Below are positions 51,510 to 59,967 of a stretch of 64,000 nucleotides of DNA, piece after piece. The stretch lies in the NCBI RefSeq assembly GCF_023073915.1, contig NZ_JADPKK010000019.1, forward strand, positions 62,001 through 126,000, in the 5' to 3' direction. Both the position numbers and the translations under genes were made by a program. Numbering within the stretch: the stretch's first letter is position 1; each line of letters opens with the position of its first letter. Source of the stretch: Bradyrhizobium sp. 149. GTDB lineage: Bacteria; Pseudomonadota; Alphaproteobacteria; Rhizobiales; Xanthobacteraceae. Below the pieces are notes generated by a model, which saw nothing but the letters and a program-made list of their open reading frames with translations, was not told the DNA's origin and made no database searches.

Positions 51510-52103
51510 ATGTCCGCGACGGTCGTCCCACTGCCGCCGAACCCTTCGTCCGAAACCACCGACTTCCTGCGACGCATGGCCAGCATGGTGTCGGGGCGGA
51601 ACGGCGAGATGCTGCTGCGCGCGGCCGCGCTGATCGAGTCGCTGGCGCAACGGGCGATGTCGGCGGAACGCCTCTATCACCGGGAGCACGAAGAGAACAC
51701 GCGCAACACCGAGCTGCGCGAGGCCGGTGAGATGGCGTCCGACGCCATGGTCAAGCAAATTGACGGGCTGCGCAGCCAGCTCGCCGAGGTCACCGCGGCC
51801 GCGGCCGCCGAGCGCGCGGCATTTGATGCCGAGCGCGGCAGCCTGCTCGGCCTGATGCAGCAAGCGGAGAGCCATATCGGCAAGCTTACAAGCGAGCTGG
51901 AGACGCTGCACGCCTCGGTCGACAGTTTCAACGAGACCGCCATCTCCGTGCCGATCGAGGTGCTGCGGCTGGCGCGCACCCAGTTCGACTTTCTCTCCGC
52001 CGGCTTTGCCCGCAAGGGGGACGTGATCTCGCAGGCGATGAGCGAGATCGGCGGTTTTGCGATCGACCAGGCGCTGACGGTCAAGAAGGCCGATCCCGCC
52101 TGA
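51510..52103 (+). CDS. Coiled-coil hypothetical protein
   Basis: 197 residues from the ATG at 51510 (MSATVVPLPPNP). Residues about 55-150 are strongly helical with heptad-like spacing (AERLYHREHEENTRNTELRE, AAAAERAAFDAERGSLLGLM, ESHIGKLTSELETLHASVDS). No membrane segment is visible. The C-terminus is more globular (RTQFDFLSAGFARKGDVISQ). I do not recognise the family; it may be a structural or scaffold protein. Confidence 0.65.
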   Translation: MSATVVPLPPNPSSETTDFLRRMASMVSGRNGEMLLRAAALIESLAQRAMSAERLYHREHEENTRNTELREAGEMASDAMVKQIDGLRSQLAEVTAAAAAERAAFDAERGSLLGLMQQAESHIGKLTSELETLHASVDSFNETAISVPIEVLRLARTQFDFLSAGFARKGDVISQAMSEIGGFAIDQALTVKKADPA

Positions 52104-52130
52104 GGCCCACGCAATCACATTCACAATTGG

Positions 52131-52204
52131 TCGTCATGCCCGGGCTTGTCCCGGCCATCCACGTTCTTTGAAGCCGATAAGGAAGGTCGTGCCCGGCCAT
52201 GACG
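52131..52204. repeat. Dispersed inverted repeat, truncated copy of the 47751 family
   Basis: TCGTCATGCCCGGGCTTGTC, then CCGGCCATCCACGTTCTT, matches the left arm at 47751-47785. The right arm is reduced to CGTGCCCGGCCATGACG. It lies directly upstream of the gene fragment at 52386. Confidence 0.7.
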
Positions 52205-52385
52205 CCGTGGAAGCGTCCACGTCCCAAGCTCCCACTCTTGCGAGCGCATGTGGTGCTGGCCGAATACCCGGACGGTGCGCACGGCTTTGACAGCGGGCTG
52301 CTCGGCGTCAATACGGTCGCCGTGTCCACGGGCGCGCAGAGCGTGCGCAACTGCCGGATTCGCGAAGGCGATGGCGGCGTCCTGA

Positions 52386-52529
52386 TCAACGAACGATACG
52401 AAAGCGCCGTTCACCTACAAGGATTCCTGCGTCGAGCTCAATCCGCATGTCGGCGGCAATTCAACGACTGCTGCGGAATCGCGCAAGGCCGTGGAGGAGC
52501 TTTTGCAGGCGCTGTTCAAACTGGGTTAG
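52386..52529 (+). pseudogene. 3' fragment of an unidentified gene
   Basis: Directly after an in-frame TGA, the frame reads NDTKAPFTYKDSCVELNPHV then GGNSTTAAESRKAVEELLQA and LFKLG before a TAG. It has the look of a true protein C-terminus (balanced composition, final amphipathic helix) but has no start, and the sequence upstream is a repeat and non-coding. It is probably a gene remnant left by deletion. I cannot name the family with certainty. Confidence 0.4.
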
Positions 52530-52547
52530 GCCGGCGCGACATACTCC

Positions 52548-52632
52548 GTCGTTGCGAGTGCAGCGAAGCAATCCAGAGTCGTTCCACGGACGCGTTCTGG
52601 ATTGCTTCGTGGCTTCGCTCCTCGCAATGGCG
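52548..52632. repeat. Dispersed inverted repeat, second copy of the 42316 family
   Basis: CGTCGTTGCGAGTGCAGCGA, then AGCAATCCAGAG, pairs with CTGGATTGCTTCGTGGCTTC and GCTCCTCGCAATGGCG. The sequence is close to the copy at 42316-42402 apart from the loop. The right arm reaches into the stop region of the neighbouring carboxymuconolactone-decarboxylase-like gene. Confidence 0.75.
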
Positions 52633-52636
52633 GAGG

Positions 52637-53293
52637 CTACGGTTCACCCGGCTTGAACGGCTCGTGCTTGTCCGGCGGCACGGTCTCCTCCGCCATTGCG
52701 AGCAGCATGGCGACCATCACATAATTGCCGGCGAGCGCGGTGAGGTCGACGATCTGCTGGTCATTGAAAGTCTTCTTCGCGCGCGCATAAGTTCCGTCGC
52801 CGATCTTCTTCGTCGTGGTGAGCTCGGTGACGAAGTCGTAGACGACGGCCTCGTCCTCGGCCATGTTCGATGGCCGCTTGTTGGCCTTCAGGTCCGCGAT
52901 GGTGTCGGCCGACAGGCCAGCCTTGGCCGCGAGCGGCGCATGGGCGTACCACTCGACCTGCGAGCGCCACTGCCGCCCGATGATCAAAATCGCAAACTCG
53001 TTGAGTTTTGTCGGGACCGAGGTTTCCCAGCGCAGATAGTGGAACAGGTCGAACAGGCGCTGGCCGAGCACCGGGCTGCGGATCATCGGATTGTAGGGCC
53101 CGCCGATGCCGACGCTCGACACCTTCATGATCTGCTCGCCGAGCGGCTTCTGCTTGGCGTCGAGCTGGTCCATCGTGAGCTGCGGAAAGCGCGGCTCCTT
53201 GCTGGTGGCGGGCGCTGCAAACATCGTGGCGGCAAGCCAGCCGCCTGCGGCGGCAAGCGTGAGCGACGACAGCCATAGCGGCGTTGAGTTCAT
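52637..53293 (-). CDS. Secreted carboxymuconolactone decarboxylase-like protein
   Basis: 218 residues with signal peptide MNSTPLWLSSLTLAAAGGWL. The helical CMD fold is recognised from LRWETSVPTKLNEFAILIIG, QWRSQVEWYAHAPLAAKAGL and EAVVYDFVTELTTTKKI. The AhpD-type CxxC is absent (the site reads EWYAH), so a thiol peroxidase role is unlikely. Periplasmic location is unusual for characterised CMD enzymes. The reaction is unknown. Confidence 0.85.
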   Translation of the reverse strand: MNSTPLWLSSLTLAAAGGWLAATMFAAPATSKEPRFPQLTMDQLDAKQKPLGEQIMKVSSVGIGGPYNPMIRSPVLGQRLFDLFHYLRWETSVPTKLNEFAILIIGRQWRSQVEWYAHAPLAAKAGLSADTIADLKANKRPSNMAEDEAVVYDFVTELTTTKKIGDGTYARAKKTFNDQQIVDLTALAGNYVMVAMLLAMAEETVPPDKHEPFKPGEP

Positions 53294-53368
53294 TTTGTCC
53301 TCCCGGTTTTTATTCGCTCAGTTTTCTCGGCCGGGAGATGCTAGTCGAGCGGCGCCAGCGCGGTAGCG

Positions 53369-54226
53369 CTAGATGGCGCCGATCTCGGCAAGGCAGGCTT
53401 GCGTCAGCGGCATGCGCTCGCCGACCAGACGCGGCTCCTTGCAGTCCATATTGAGCGCGAACACGGTGTGCGCTTCGCCCTTCTCGGCCCAGCCTACCAT
53501 CCAGCCAAGCGACGGCTCGCCGCGCTCGGCGCCAAGCAGCCCGGACTTGGCGCGAATGACGCTGTCGCCGACCTTGGTCACAGGCAGGATGTCAGCGACG
53601 AGATCCTGGCTGCGCTTGGAGATCGGCAGCGCCCGGCGGCGCAGCCTGTCGACGAAATCGACCTGCTCGACCGGATCGGTGCGCAAGGCGCCGGTGAGCC
53701 AGAAATGGTCGATACCGCCACCGATGTCGCGATTGCCGTAGTCGAACAGATCGACGTGTTTTTGCATGCGCTCTTGCCCGATCCGGCGCGCGATCTCCTG
53801 ATAGACCGGAACGGCGCTCACCGCGATCGCGCTACGCAGCGTATGGTCCTTGTTCCAGGCTTCGATCGGTCGCTTCACGCCGTCCCAGGGAAATATGTCC
53901 TTGTCGGGATCAGCCACCACGCCGGTCTCCAGCGCGATCAGCGAGTTCGGAATCTTGAAGGTCGAGGCTGGCAGCTTGGCTTCGCCCGAACGTTCCTTGT
54001 CGCTGGCGACGATCAGATAATCCTCGACCTTGTAGCCGACGAAGGTGCCTGATGTGCCGAGGTCGGTGAAGCGCTTTGCCAGGCCGTCGCGTATTTCGTT
54101 GCGGGGCGGGGCGACGTGGGCGAACGAGCGCTGTGGCAGGATAGCAGTTGCGGCGAGAAGGCCGAGGGTGGAACGGCGGCTGATCAAGAGCGATGTCCAT
54201 TGAACGATGAAAGTGGCCGCGACCAT
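53369..54226 (-). CDS. Class D (OXA-type) beta-lactamase
   Basis: 285 residues from the ATG at 54226; a frame extension to 54298 is less likely. The leader has a twin-arginine-like SRRSTLGLLAATAIL. Active-site motifs are all present: Ser88-Thr-Phe-Lys91 in PASTFKIPNS, SAV in IAVSAVPVYQE, YGN in FDYGNRDIGG, and KSG in IRAKSGLLG, followed by SLGWMVGWAE. It would hydrolyse beta-lactams in the periplasm. No mobile element or regulator is next to it, so it looks like an intrinsic chromosomal gene. Confidence 0.92.
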   Translation of the reverse strand: MVAATFIVQWTSLLISRRSTLGLLAATAILPQRSFAHVAPPRNEIRDGLAKRFTDLGTSGTFVGYKVEDYLIVASDKERSGEAKLPASTFKIPNSLIALETGVVADPDKDIFPWDGVKRPIEAWNKDHTLRSAIAVSAVPVYQEIARRIGQERMQKHVDLFDYGNRDIGGGIDHFWLTGALRTDPVEQVDFVDRLRRRALPISKRSQDLVADILPVTKVGDSVIRAKSGLLGAERGEPSLGWMVGWAEKGEAHTVFALNMDCKEPRLVGERMPLTQACLAEIGAI

Positions 54227-54314
54227 GCAGCCGTTATCGTGGTGAAACGATGACGGGTTATTTCTTGAGCATGATCTCTTCGGAAAACCGCTGCACACTT
54301 TTCCGGATCATGCT

Positions 54315-54575
54315 CTACCGCCTGCCCGACAGCCGCAGCACGAACACCAGCACTTCGGCGACGGCCTTGTAGAGGTCGGGCGGGATCTCCTCGCCGAGCT
54401 CGACCTTGGACAGCGCGCCGGCCAAGATCTCGTTCTCCTCGATCGGGATGTCGTTGGCCTTGGCGATCTCGACAATTTTTTCGCCGATCGTGCCCTTGCC
54501 CTTGGCGACGACGACAGGCGCGTTGCTGCCCCTCTCGTAATGTAGCGCAATCGCAAGCTTCGACGGGTCGCTCAT
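54315..54575 (-). CDS. FhlB-like protein (C-terminal domain of FlhB)
   Basis: 86 residues. It matches the cytoplasmic C-terminal domain of the flagellar export gate FlhB without the membrane part: KLAIALHYERGSNAPVVVAK, GKGTIGEKIVEIAKANDIPI, and PDLYKAVAEVLVFVLRLSGR. The NPTH self-cleavage site of full FlhB is not present. FhlB proteins can partly replace the FlhB C-domain in the switch from hook to filament export. Its ATG overlaps the stop of the fliK-like gene, so the two are coupled. Confidence 0.85.
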   Translation of the reverse strand: MSDPSKLAIALHYERGSNAPVVVAKGKGTIGEKIVEIAKANDIPIEENEILAGALSKVELGEEIPPDLYKAVAEVLVFVLRLSGRR

Positions 54576-56188
54576 GTGGCGCGATCCAGGAAGTGGCCGG
54601 CACGAGCCGGTGCGGGCTGTGGCGGGGTGCCCACGCGGACCAGGATGTCGCCGGGCTTGAGCTCGGCCCTGGTCAGGGCCTGGTTGAGCTCACCGATTCC
54701 GGCGCGGAGCTGTTGTGCGGTCGCCGGCCGCTCCGCCCACATCCGCACGAAGGTCTTGTCACCGTTCAGAGTAATCAAAGCGTGCACGGGTCCGGCCGGC
54801 TCGACGTTGAGCGTGAACCGCGCGCGCCAGGCGCGTTTCGCGGGATCGGCGGATTCATTGCCGCCATCGCGCGAGATCTCGAACTGCGCCATTGCGGTGC
54901 CCTGCGGCGTTGCGAAGGGAATCTCGAAATTCCACTGCGGCACGGTCGGATCGATCCTGTGACCGCTGGCGTCGGTGCGATCGGGGAGCGAAGCAACCTG
55001 GAGCAAGGTCTGGCGCGCGATCGCGGCATCGGTGTCGTCGAGCAGGCGATGCACGGTCGCAGCGAGCGGCGTATCCGGTGCGAGTGACGGCGAGGCAATG
55101 GATTGCGCCGACGGCAACGCGCCGCGAACCGGCGGTGGCGTCGTGCGTGCAGCGGCTTCGAAGAAATGTCCGTCAGGCACGGCCTTGTTCGAGCCCGGCA
55201 CGTTGCCGGTCATGCGCGGCAGGTTTTGCGTGATCTCTTGCAGCAGGCTCGCGGCAAGGCCGGCGGATATGGTTCGCGGCATCGCGGCCTGCGGGGCACC
55301 GCAAGCAATGTCGGCCAGTACGGCCGCAGCGAGATTAGTACTGCGCGGCATTTGCGGCGGTTGGGCGATCCCGGCATCGGCTGACGGCAATGCGGCCGGC
55401 GCGGCCTCTCCTGCTGCCGAAGCCGGCGCGGCGGCAACCTGCGGTGTCCCCGGAGTAGCAGCAGGAATCGCAGCCCCCTGTGGCACGGTCGTCTCGAGAG
55501 TCGTCAGCGTCTGACGCAGGACCAGCAATGCCGCCTTCAGGTCCGGCATCGTGCCGGAGGACGGCGTCGCACCTGCGGCGAGCGAGGCCTCGAGGAACAG
55601 CCCGGACTTCTGGAAGGCGGCTTCAATGTCGCCGCCATCGAGCCCGGCGTTGAGCGGCACCTGCTGCGCCAGCACGCCAATCACCGCCTGCTTCAGCCCC
55701 GCCGGCAGATCGCTGCCAGTGACGACCGCAGCCAGATTGGCGAACAGCGGCGCTTGGCTGCCCTGTTTGGTCACGGCCTCGGCCGAGACCGTTGTGACAG
55801 CAGCCTGTTCGGACGGGGTGAGGGTATTGCGTGCCGTGGCAGCGGACGGTCCAAGCGGCGGGCTGTCCACCAGCGAGGCCGCAGCCGGCGTCAGCGTGAC
55901 CTGATCGGCGGCCGCATCGCCTGCCCCGCCCATAATAATGGCGAGCCGGATGGTGCCGTCGCTCTGCGACACCGCGAGCTGGAGGTTTTGTCCTGGTGTC
56001 AGCGACACCTCAGACATCACATCCATCGAGAGATTGGCGATCGCGATCCGCACGAGATTGTCGGCGAGCACGCTGACGACTTTTGCGTCGACCACGCTGC
56101 CGGCCTGCAGCACAAGATCGGGTGTCGCCGCATCAGCAACAGGGCTGGCAGCACTGACGGGAAGGATCGAGCTTATCGGCGTCGGCAT
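54572..56188 (-). CDS. fliK: Flagellar hook-length control protein FliK-like
   Basis: 538 residues from the ATG at 56188 (MPTPISSILPVSAA). A long Ala/Pro/Thr-rich N-terminal and middle region acts as a ruler in known FliK proteins. The C-terminal about 120 residues form the Flg_hook domain (WNFEIPFATPQGTAMAQFEI, HALITLNGDKTFVRMWAE, LRAGIGELNQALTRAELKPG). FliK measures hook length and makes FlhB change export substrate. Coupling to the FhlB-like gene fits this. The core sequence is fast-evolving, so the assignment rests on the C-domain and context. Confidence 0.82.
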   Translation of the reverse strand: MPTPISSILPVSAASPVADAATPDLVLQAGSVVDAKVVSVLADNLVRIAIANLSMDVMSEVSLTPGQNLQLAVSQSDGTIRLAIIMGGAGDAAADQVTLTPAAASLVDSPPLGPSAATARNTLTPSEQAAVTTVSAEAVTKQGSQAPLFANLAAVVTGSDLPAGLKQAVIGVLAQQVPLNAGLDGGDIEAAFQKSGLFLEASLAAGATPSSGTMPDLKAALLVLRQTLTTLETTVPQGAAIPAATPGTPQVAAAPASAAGEAAPAALPSADAGIAQPPQMPRSTNLAAAVLADIACGAPQAAMPRTISAGLAASLLQEITQNLPRMTGNVPGSNKAVPDGHFFEAAARTTPPPVRGALPSAQSIASPSLAPDTPLAATVHRLLDDTDAAIARQTLLQVASLPDRTDASGHRIDPTVPQWNFEIPFATPQGTAMAQFEISRDGGNESADPAKRAWRARFTLNVEPAGPVHALITLNGDKTFVRMWAERPATAQQLRAGIGELNQALTRAELKPGDILVRVGTPPQPAPARAGHFLDRAT

Positions 56189-56245
56189 CGCGAGGGGCCC
56201 AGGGAACGCTGGGACCACCCTAAGGCCGCCGTCGTAAACCTCTCG

Positions 56246-57040
56246 TTAAGGACCTTTGGCGACGGGCGGCCTCACGGCGTCCAAAACCGCCACGGCGGCC
56301 TGAAAATCCTTCAGCCGGGCAGCACGGCGGGCAGCGGCTTCCTCGTCCACGCCCCATTTGCCGGCATTCCAGTCCTCATCGACATAGGCCGCCGCCCAGA
56401 CCTGATCGGCGTCGCGCACCCCATGGGCAAGTGCCAGCGCCAGCAGCGCCGAGCCGGTCAGGGTGGTGATCACATGGAGGGCGGCGACCGACCAGGCATC
56501 CCCCGGCAGTGCCGCACGCGCGGCCCGGACAGCCTCATCCGGCTGCGTCACATGCATGACGCCTTCAGACAAGATAAAGTGCGCCCCTAGCGTCTCCGCG
56601 GCCCAGAACAGCACGGGATCCCAATGCGCGGCCTCGGAGGCGACAAGCCCCTCGGGATGGCCGGCGCGATAGAACAGCAGATCGGACTGGAGGTATTTTG
56701 CAAGGTCGTCCGTGACGAGATCGACGCGGTCGACGACGCCCTCGATCACGCTGTTGGCTATCCGCGTCAGCGGCATGGTCATGGGATTGATCGTCTCGCC
56801 TTGGGCCGCCCATTCCGCGGCTACTGCTTCGGCGAGCGCACGCGAAGGGACGATCACCTGGCGCTTGGAGGGCGTGCGGATCGGCTTGCCGTCGAGCGTG
56901 ACGGCAAAGCCGCCCTCGGCCTCAGCGACGCCAGCCTCCTTGTAGAAGCGCTTGCGCCGCGGCGTGCGCGTGGCCTGGCGGACCGCCTCCTGCGGATCGA
57001 GCGGGGACTTCCCCGCCATCTCATCGAACAATTCGCGCAT
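56246..57040 (-). CDS. ATP12-family F1-ATPase assembly chaperone
   Basis: 264 residues from the ATG at 57040; a GTG at 57061 is possible. Family features are KRFYKEAGVAEAEGGFAVTL, DGKPIRTPSKRQVIVPSRAL near the start, then WAAQGETINPMTMPLTRIAN and SDLLFYRAGHPEGLVASEAA. ATP12 proteins bind the alpha subunit of F1-ATPase before assembly, as in mitochondria. The region 57062-57349 upstream has no gene that I can support. Confidence 0.9.
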   Translation of the reverse strand: MRELFDEMAGKSPLDPQEAVRQATRTPRRKRFYKEAGVAEAEGGFAVTLDGKPIRTPSKRQVIVPSRALAEAVAAEWAAQGETINPMTMPLTRIANSVIEGVVDRVDLVTDDLAKYLQSDLLFYRAGHPEGLVASEAAHWDPVLFWAAETLGAHFILSEGVMHVTQPDEAVRAARAALPGDAWSVAALHVITTLTGSALLALALAHGVRDADQVWAAAYVDEDWNAGKWGVDEEAAARRAARLKDFQAAVAVLDAVRPPVAKGP

Positions 57041-57349
57041 CTGGTTTTCGGCCCTGATCACTCAATACTAGGCTTGTAAGGTAAGACCGGCGGCCGATAA
57101 AGCGAGCGGCAGGCATGAGGAATATGCGGTCATCGTGCCCGAGCGGGAAAGCTCAGCCCGTCGCGATCGCGGTCATTTTCAGGCCACACGACAAGACTTA
57201 TGTCACGGCAAATCGAAAACCGTGGCCGGCCGGTACGCTGAACTTCATCCGGGTGAACGGGCCGGCGGGTTGGCTGATCACAGATGTCGAGAGCTCCGCA
57301 CGACCGCTTGCGGACGTTCCTGGAGCAGTTCCGGAATTGAGGGACTCAA

Positions 57350-58579
57350 CTACTCTTCTGGCGCGTTCTCGATCGGATCAAATCTGCTTGCATCGAGCCC
57401 GAGCAGGTTCCACGACTGCTGCATGTGCTGCGGCAGAGGCGCGGTGGCATCGATCACCCCGCCGCGCGGATGCGGGATGACGATGCGGCGCGCCAGCAGA
57501 TGCAGCCGGTTTTGCAGGCCACCCGGCAATTGCCAATTCTCGATGTTGAAATATTTGGGATCCCCGACGATGGGATGCCCGATATGTTCCATGTGGGCGC
57601 GCAGCTGGTGGGTGCGCCCCGTCACCGGCTTCAGCGACACCCAGGTGAGCTTGTTGCCGGCGGTCTCGACCACCGCATAATACGTTACCGCGTGGCTTGC
57701 GCCTTCGTCGCCATGCTGGGCGATGCGCATGATGGTGTCGTCTTCGCTCTCCTCTTTCGCAAGGAAGGTCGAGATGCGGCCCTGCTTCGGCTTCGGCAGG
57801 CCAGGCACCAGCGCCCAATAGGTTTTTCGCGCCGACCGCGAACGGAACGCACCGGTCAGATGCGAGGCGGCAAAGCGGGTCTTGGCGACCAGGAGACAGC
57901 CCGACGTCTCCCTGTCGATGCGGTGCACGAGGCGCGGCTTCTGCCCCTTGGAATCGCGCATCACCTCGAGCATCTGGTCGATGTGCCGCGTCATGCCTGA
58001 GCCGCCCTGCACGGCGAGGCCGGCCGGCTTGTTGAGGACGAGAACGTCGTCGTCCTCGTAGATCGTCATTTCCTTCAGCGCGGCAAGCGTCTTTTGCGCA
58101 GCCTCCGACTGCGGATTGGGCGCCTTCGGCGTGTCGAGCTTCAGCGGCGGAATGCGGACGCTCTGGCCCTCCTCCAGGCGGTCCTTGCTGTCGACGCGCT
58201 TGCCGTCGACGCGCAGCTCGCCTTTGCGCACGACACGCTGGATGTGGGAGAACGACAGGCCGGGAAAGCGCGCTTCGAGGAAGCGATCGACGCGCATGTT
58301 GTTCTCGTCGGCCGTCACCTTGACGGTCTCCACCTTGGTCGGCAGCAGGACCTCGACGGGCTTGACCGGCTCGGGCTTTTCCTGCGCAAGCTTTTCCATT
58401 GCAGATTTGGGCGTGCGCCGCTCGGTGCGTTCAGAGGCAAACCGCGGCGACTTAGCACCCGGCTTCCCGCCCAGCCGCGGCCCTGCCTTCTTCGCGCTGC
58501 GCGCCTTCAACGGACGCGAATCGTCGCGCTCGTCACGCGAACGGGGCTTTGGGTTCATTCTCTTGATGCGGCGGCTCAT
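57350..58579 (-). CDS. RluC/RluD-type 23S rRNA pseudouridine synthase
   Basis: 409 residues. A basic N-terminal extension (RRIKRMNPKPRSRDERDD, AKKAGPRLGGKPGAK) is longer than in E. coli RluC. An S4 domain follows (MRVDRFLEARFPGLSFSHIQ, RVVRKGELRVDGKR). The catalytic domain has the conserved Asp in LVHRIDRETSGCLLVAKT. It isomerises specific uridines in 23S rRNA; the exact sites cannot be told. It is upstream of the ATP12 gene on the same strand. Confidence 0.92.
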   Translation of the reverse strand: MSRRIKRMNPKPRSRDERDDSRPLKARSAKKAGPRLGGKPGAKSPRFASERTERRTPKSAMEKLAQEKPEPVKPVEVLLPTKVETVKVTADENNMRVDRFLEARFPGLSFSHIQRVVRKGELRVDGKRVDSKDRLEEGQSVRIPPLKLDTPKAPNPQSEAAQKTLAALKEMTIYEDDDVLVLNKPAGLAVQGGSGMTRHIDQMLEVMRDSKGQKPRLVHRIDRETSGCLLVAKTRFAASHLTGAFRSRSARKTYWALVPGLPKPKQGRISTFLAKEESEDDTIMRIAQHGDEGASHAVTYYAVVETAGNKLTWVSLKPVTGRTHQLRAHMEHIGHPIVGDPKYFNIENWQLPGGLQNRLHLLARRIVIPHPRGGVIDATAPLPQHMQQSWNLLGLDASRFDPIENAPEE

Positions 58580-58635
58580 GGCTGCCTGCCTAGCTCAAAA
58601 CCGGCCTCACGTCACGGCGAAATGGCGATTTGGCT

Positions 58636-59967
58636 TCAGCCACCCCGCTCCTTCCGCAACTTGGCCCAATAATCCAGCCGCTTGCGGATCTCGCGCTCGA
58701 AACCGCGGTCGGGCGGGTCGTAGAAGGTCTGGCGGCCCAGGGCTTCCGGAAAGTAGTCCTGGCCGGAGAAGGCCTCGGGGGCGTCGTGGTCGTATTCGTA
58801 GGCGGCGCCGTAGCCTTCCGACTTCATCAGCTTGGTCGGCGAGTTCAGGATGTGTTTCGGCGGCAGCAGCGAGCCAGCCTGCTTTGCGACCTGCATCGCC
58901 GTGCCGAAGGCGGTGTAGACGGCGTTCGATTTCGGCGCGGTGGCGAGATAGACCACGGCCTGTGCGATCGCGAGCTCGCCTTCGGGATGGCCGAGGAAAT
59001 CGAAGGCGTCCTTGGCCGCGTTGGCGATGACCAGGGCCTGCGGATCGGCAAGGCCGATGTCCTCCACCGCCATCCGCACGACGCGGCGGGCCAGGAACAG
59101 CGGGTCCTCGCCAGCATCCAGCATGCGCGCGAGATAATACAGCGCGGCATCGGGATCGGAGCCCCGCACCGACTTATGCAGCGCCGAGATCAAATTGTAA
59201 TGGCCGTCCGCCGACTTGTCGTAGATGGGCGCGCGACGCTGCAAAATCTCCTGCAGCTGCGCGGCGTTGAACATCTCGTCCTTGCGCGCGGCGCGCCAGA
59301 CTTCTTCGACGAGCGTCAGCGCCGCGCGGCCGTCGCCATCGGCCATGCGCACCAGCACGGCGCGCGCTTCCTCGTCGAGCGGCAGCTTGCGGCCCTCGAC
59401 CTCCTCGGCATGCACGAACAGCTTTTCGATTGCGGCAGCGTCAAGCGAGCGGAACACCAGCACGCGCGCACGGGACAGAAGCGCCGCGTTGAGCTCGAAG
59501 GACGGGTTTTCGGTGGTGGCGCCGACCATCACCACTGTGCCGTCTTCCATAACGGGCAGAAATGAATCCTGCTGGGCGCGGTTGAAGCGATGCACCTCGT
59601 CGACGAACAGCAGCGTGCCCTTGCCCATCTCGCGGCGTGCACGCGCGGCCTCAAAGGCCTTCTTCAAATCAGCGACGCCGGAGAACACCGCGGAGATCTG
59701 CTCGAAATGCAAATCGGTGGCGTCCGCGAGCAACCGCGCGACCGTGGTCTTGCCCGTGCCGGGCGGGCCCCAGAACACCAGCGAGCCCAGCGTGCGCGTC
59801 TCCAGCATGCGCGTCAGCGCGCCGTCGGGACCCAGGATGTGATCCTGGCCGACGACCTCCGAGAGCGCGCGCGGCCGTAGCCGATCCGGCAGCGGATGCG
59901 GAGCCTCGTGATCGAGCCCCGCCGCGGCAAACAGCGTTGGCGTCTCCTGTGGTCGCTTCGGACTCAT
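58636..59967 (-). CDS. rarA: Replication-associated recombination protein A (RarA/MgsA)
   Basis: 443 residues, the normal length. The clamp-loader AAA+ core has Walker A GPPGTGKTTVARLLA, Walker B LLFVDEVHRF, sensor 1 MVGATTENPSF and the C-terminal tetramerisation domain (EAFSGQDYFPEALGRQTFYD). RarA acts at stalled forks with SSB and RecA. Its ATG overlaps the stop of the Deg protease gene by four bases, so the pair is co-transcribed. Confidence 0.95.
   Translation of the reverse strand: MSPKRPQETPTLFAAAGLDHEAPHPLPDRLRPRALSEVVGQDHILGPDGALTRMLETRTLGSLVFWGPPGTGKTTVARLLADATDLHFEQISAVFSGVADLKKAFEAARARREMGKGTLLFVDEVHRFNRAQQDSFLPVMEDGTVVMVGATTENPSFELNAALLSRARVLVFRSLDAAAIEKLFVHAEEVEGRKLPLDEEARAVLVRMADGDGRAALTLVEEVWRAARKDEMFNAAQLQEILQRRAPIYDKSADGHYNLISALHKSVRGSDPDAALYYLARMLDAGEDPLFLARRVVRMAVEDIGLADPQALVIANAAKDAFDFLGHPEGELAIAQAVVYLATAPKSNAVYTAFGTAMQVAKQAGSLLPPKHILNSPTKLMKSEGYGAAYEYDHDAPEAFSGQDYFPEALGRQTFYDPPDRGFEREIRKRLDYWAKLRKERGG

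Noticed and set aside
57062..57349. Possible gene between the ATP12 and pseudouridine synthase genes
   Set aside because: Short plus-strand frames exist, but they run into the antisense of the synthase gene and show no family pattern.
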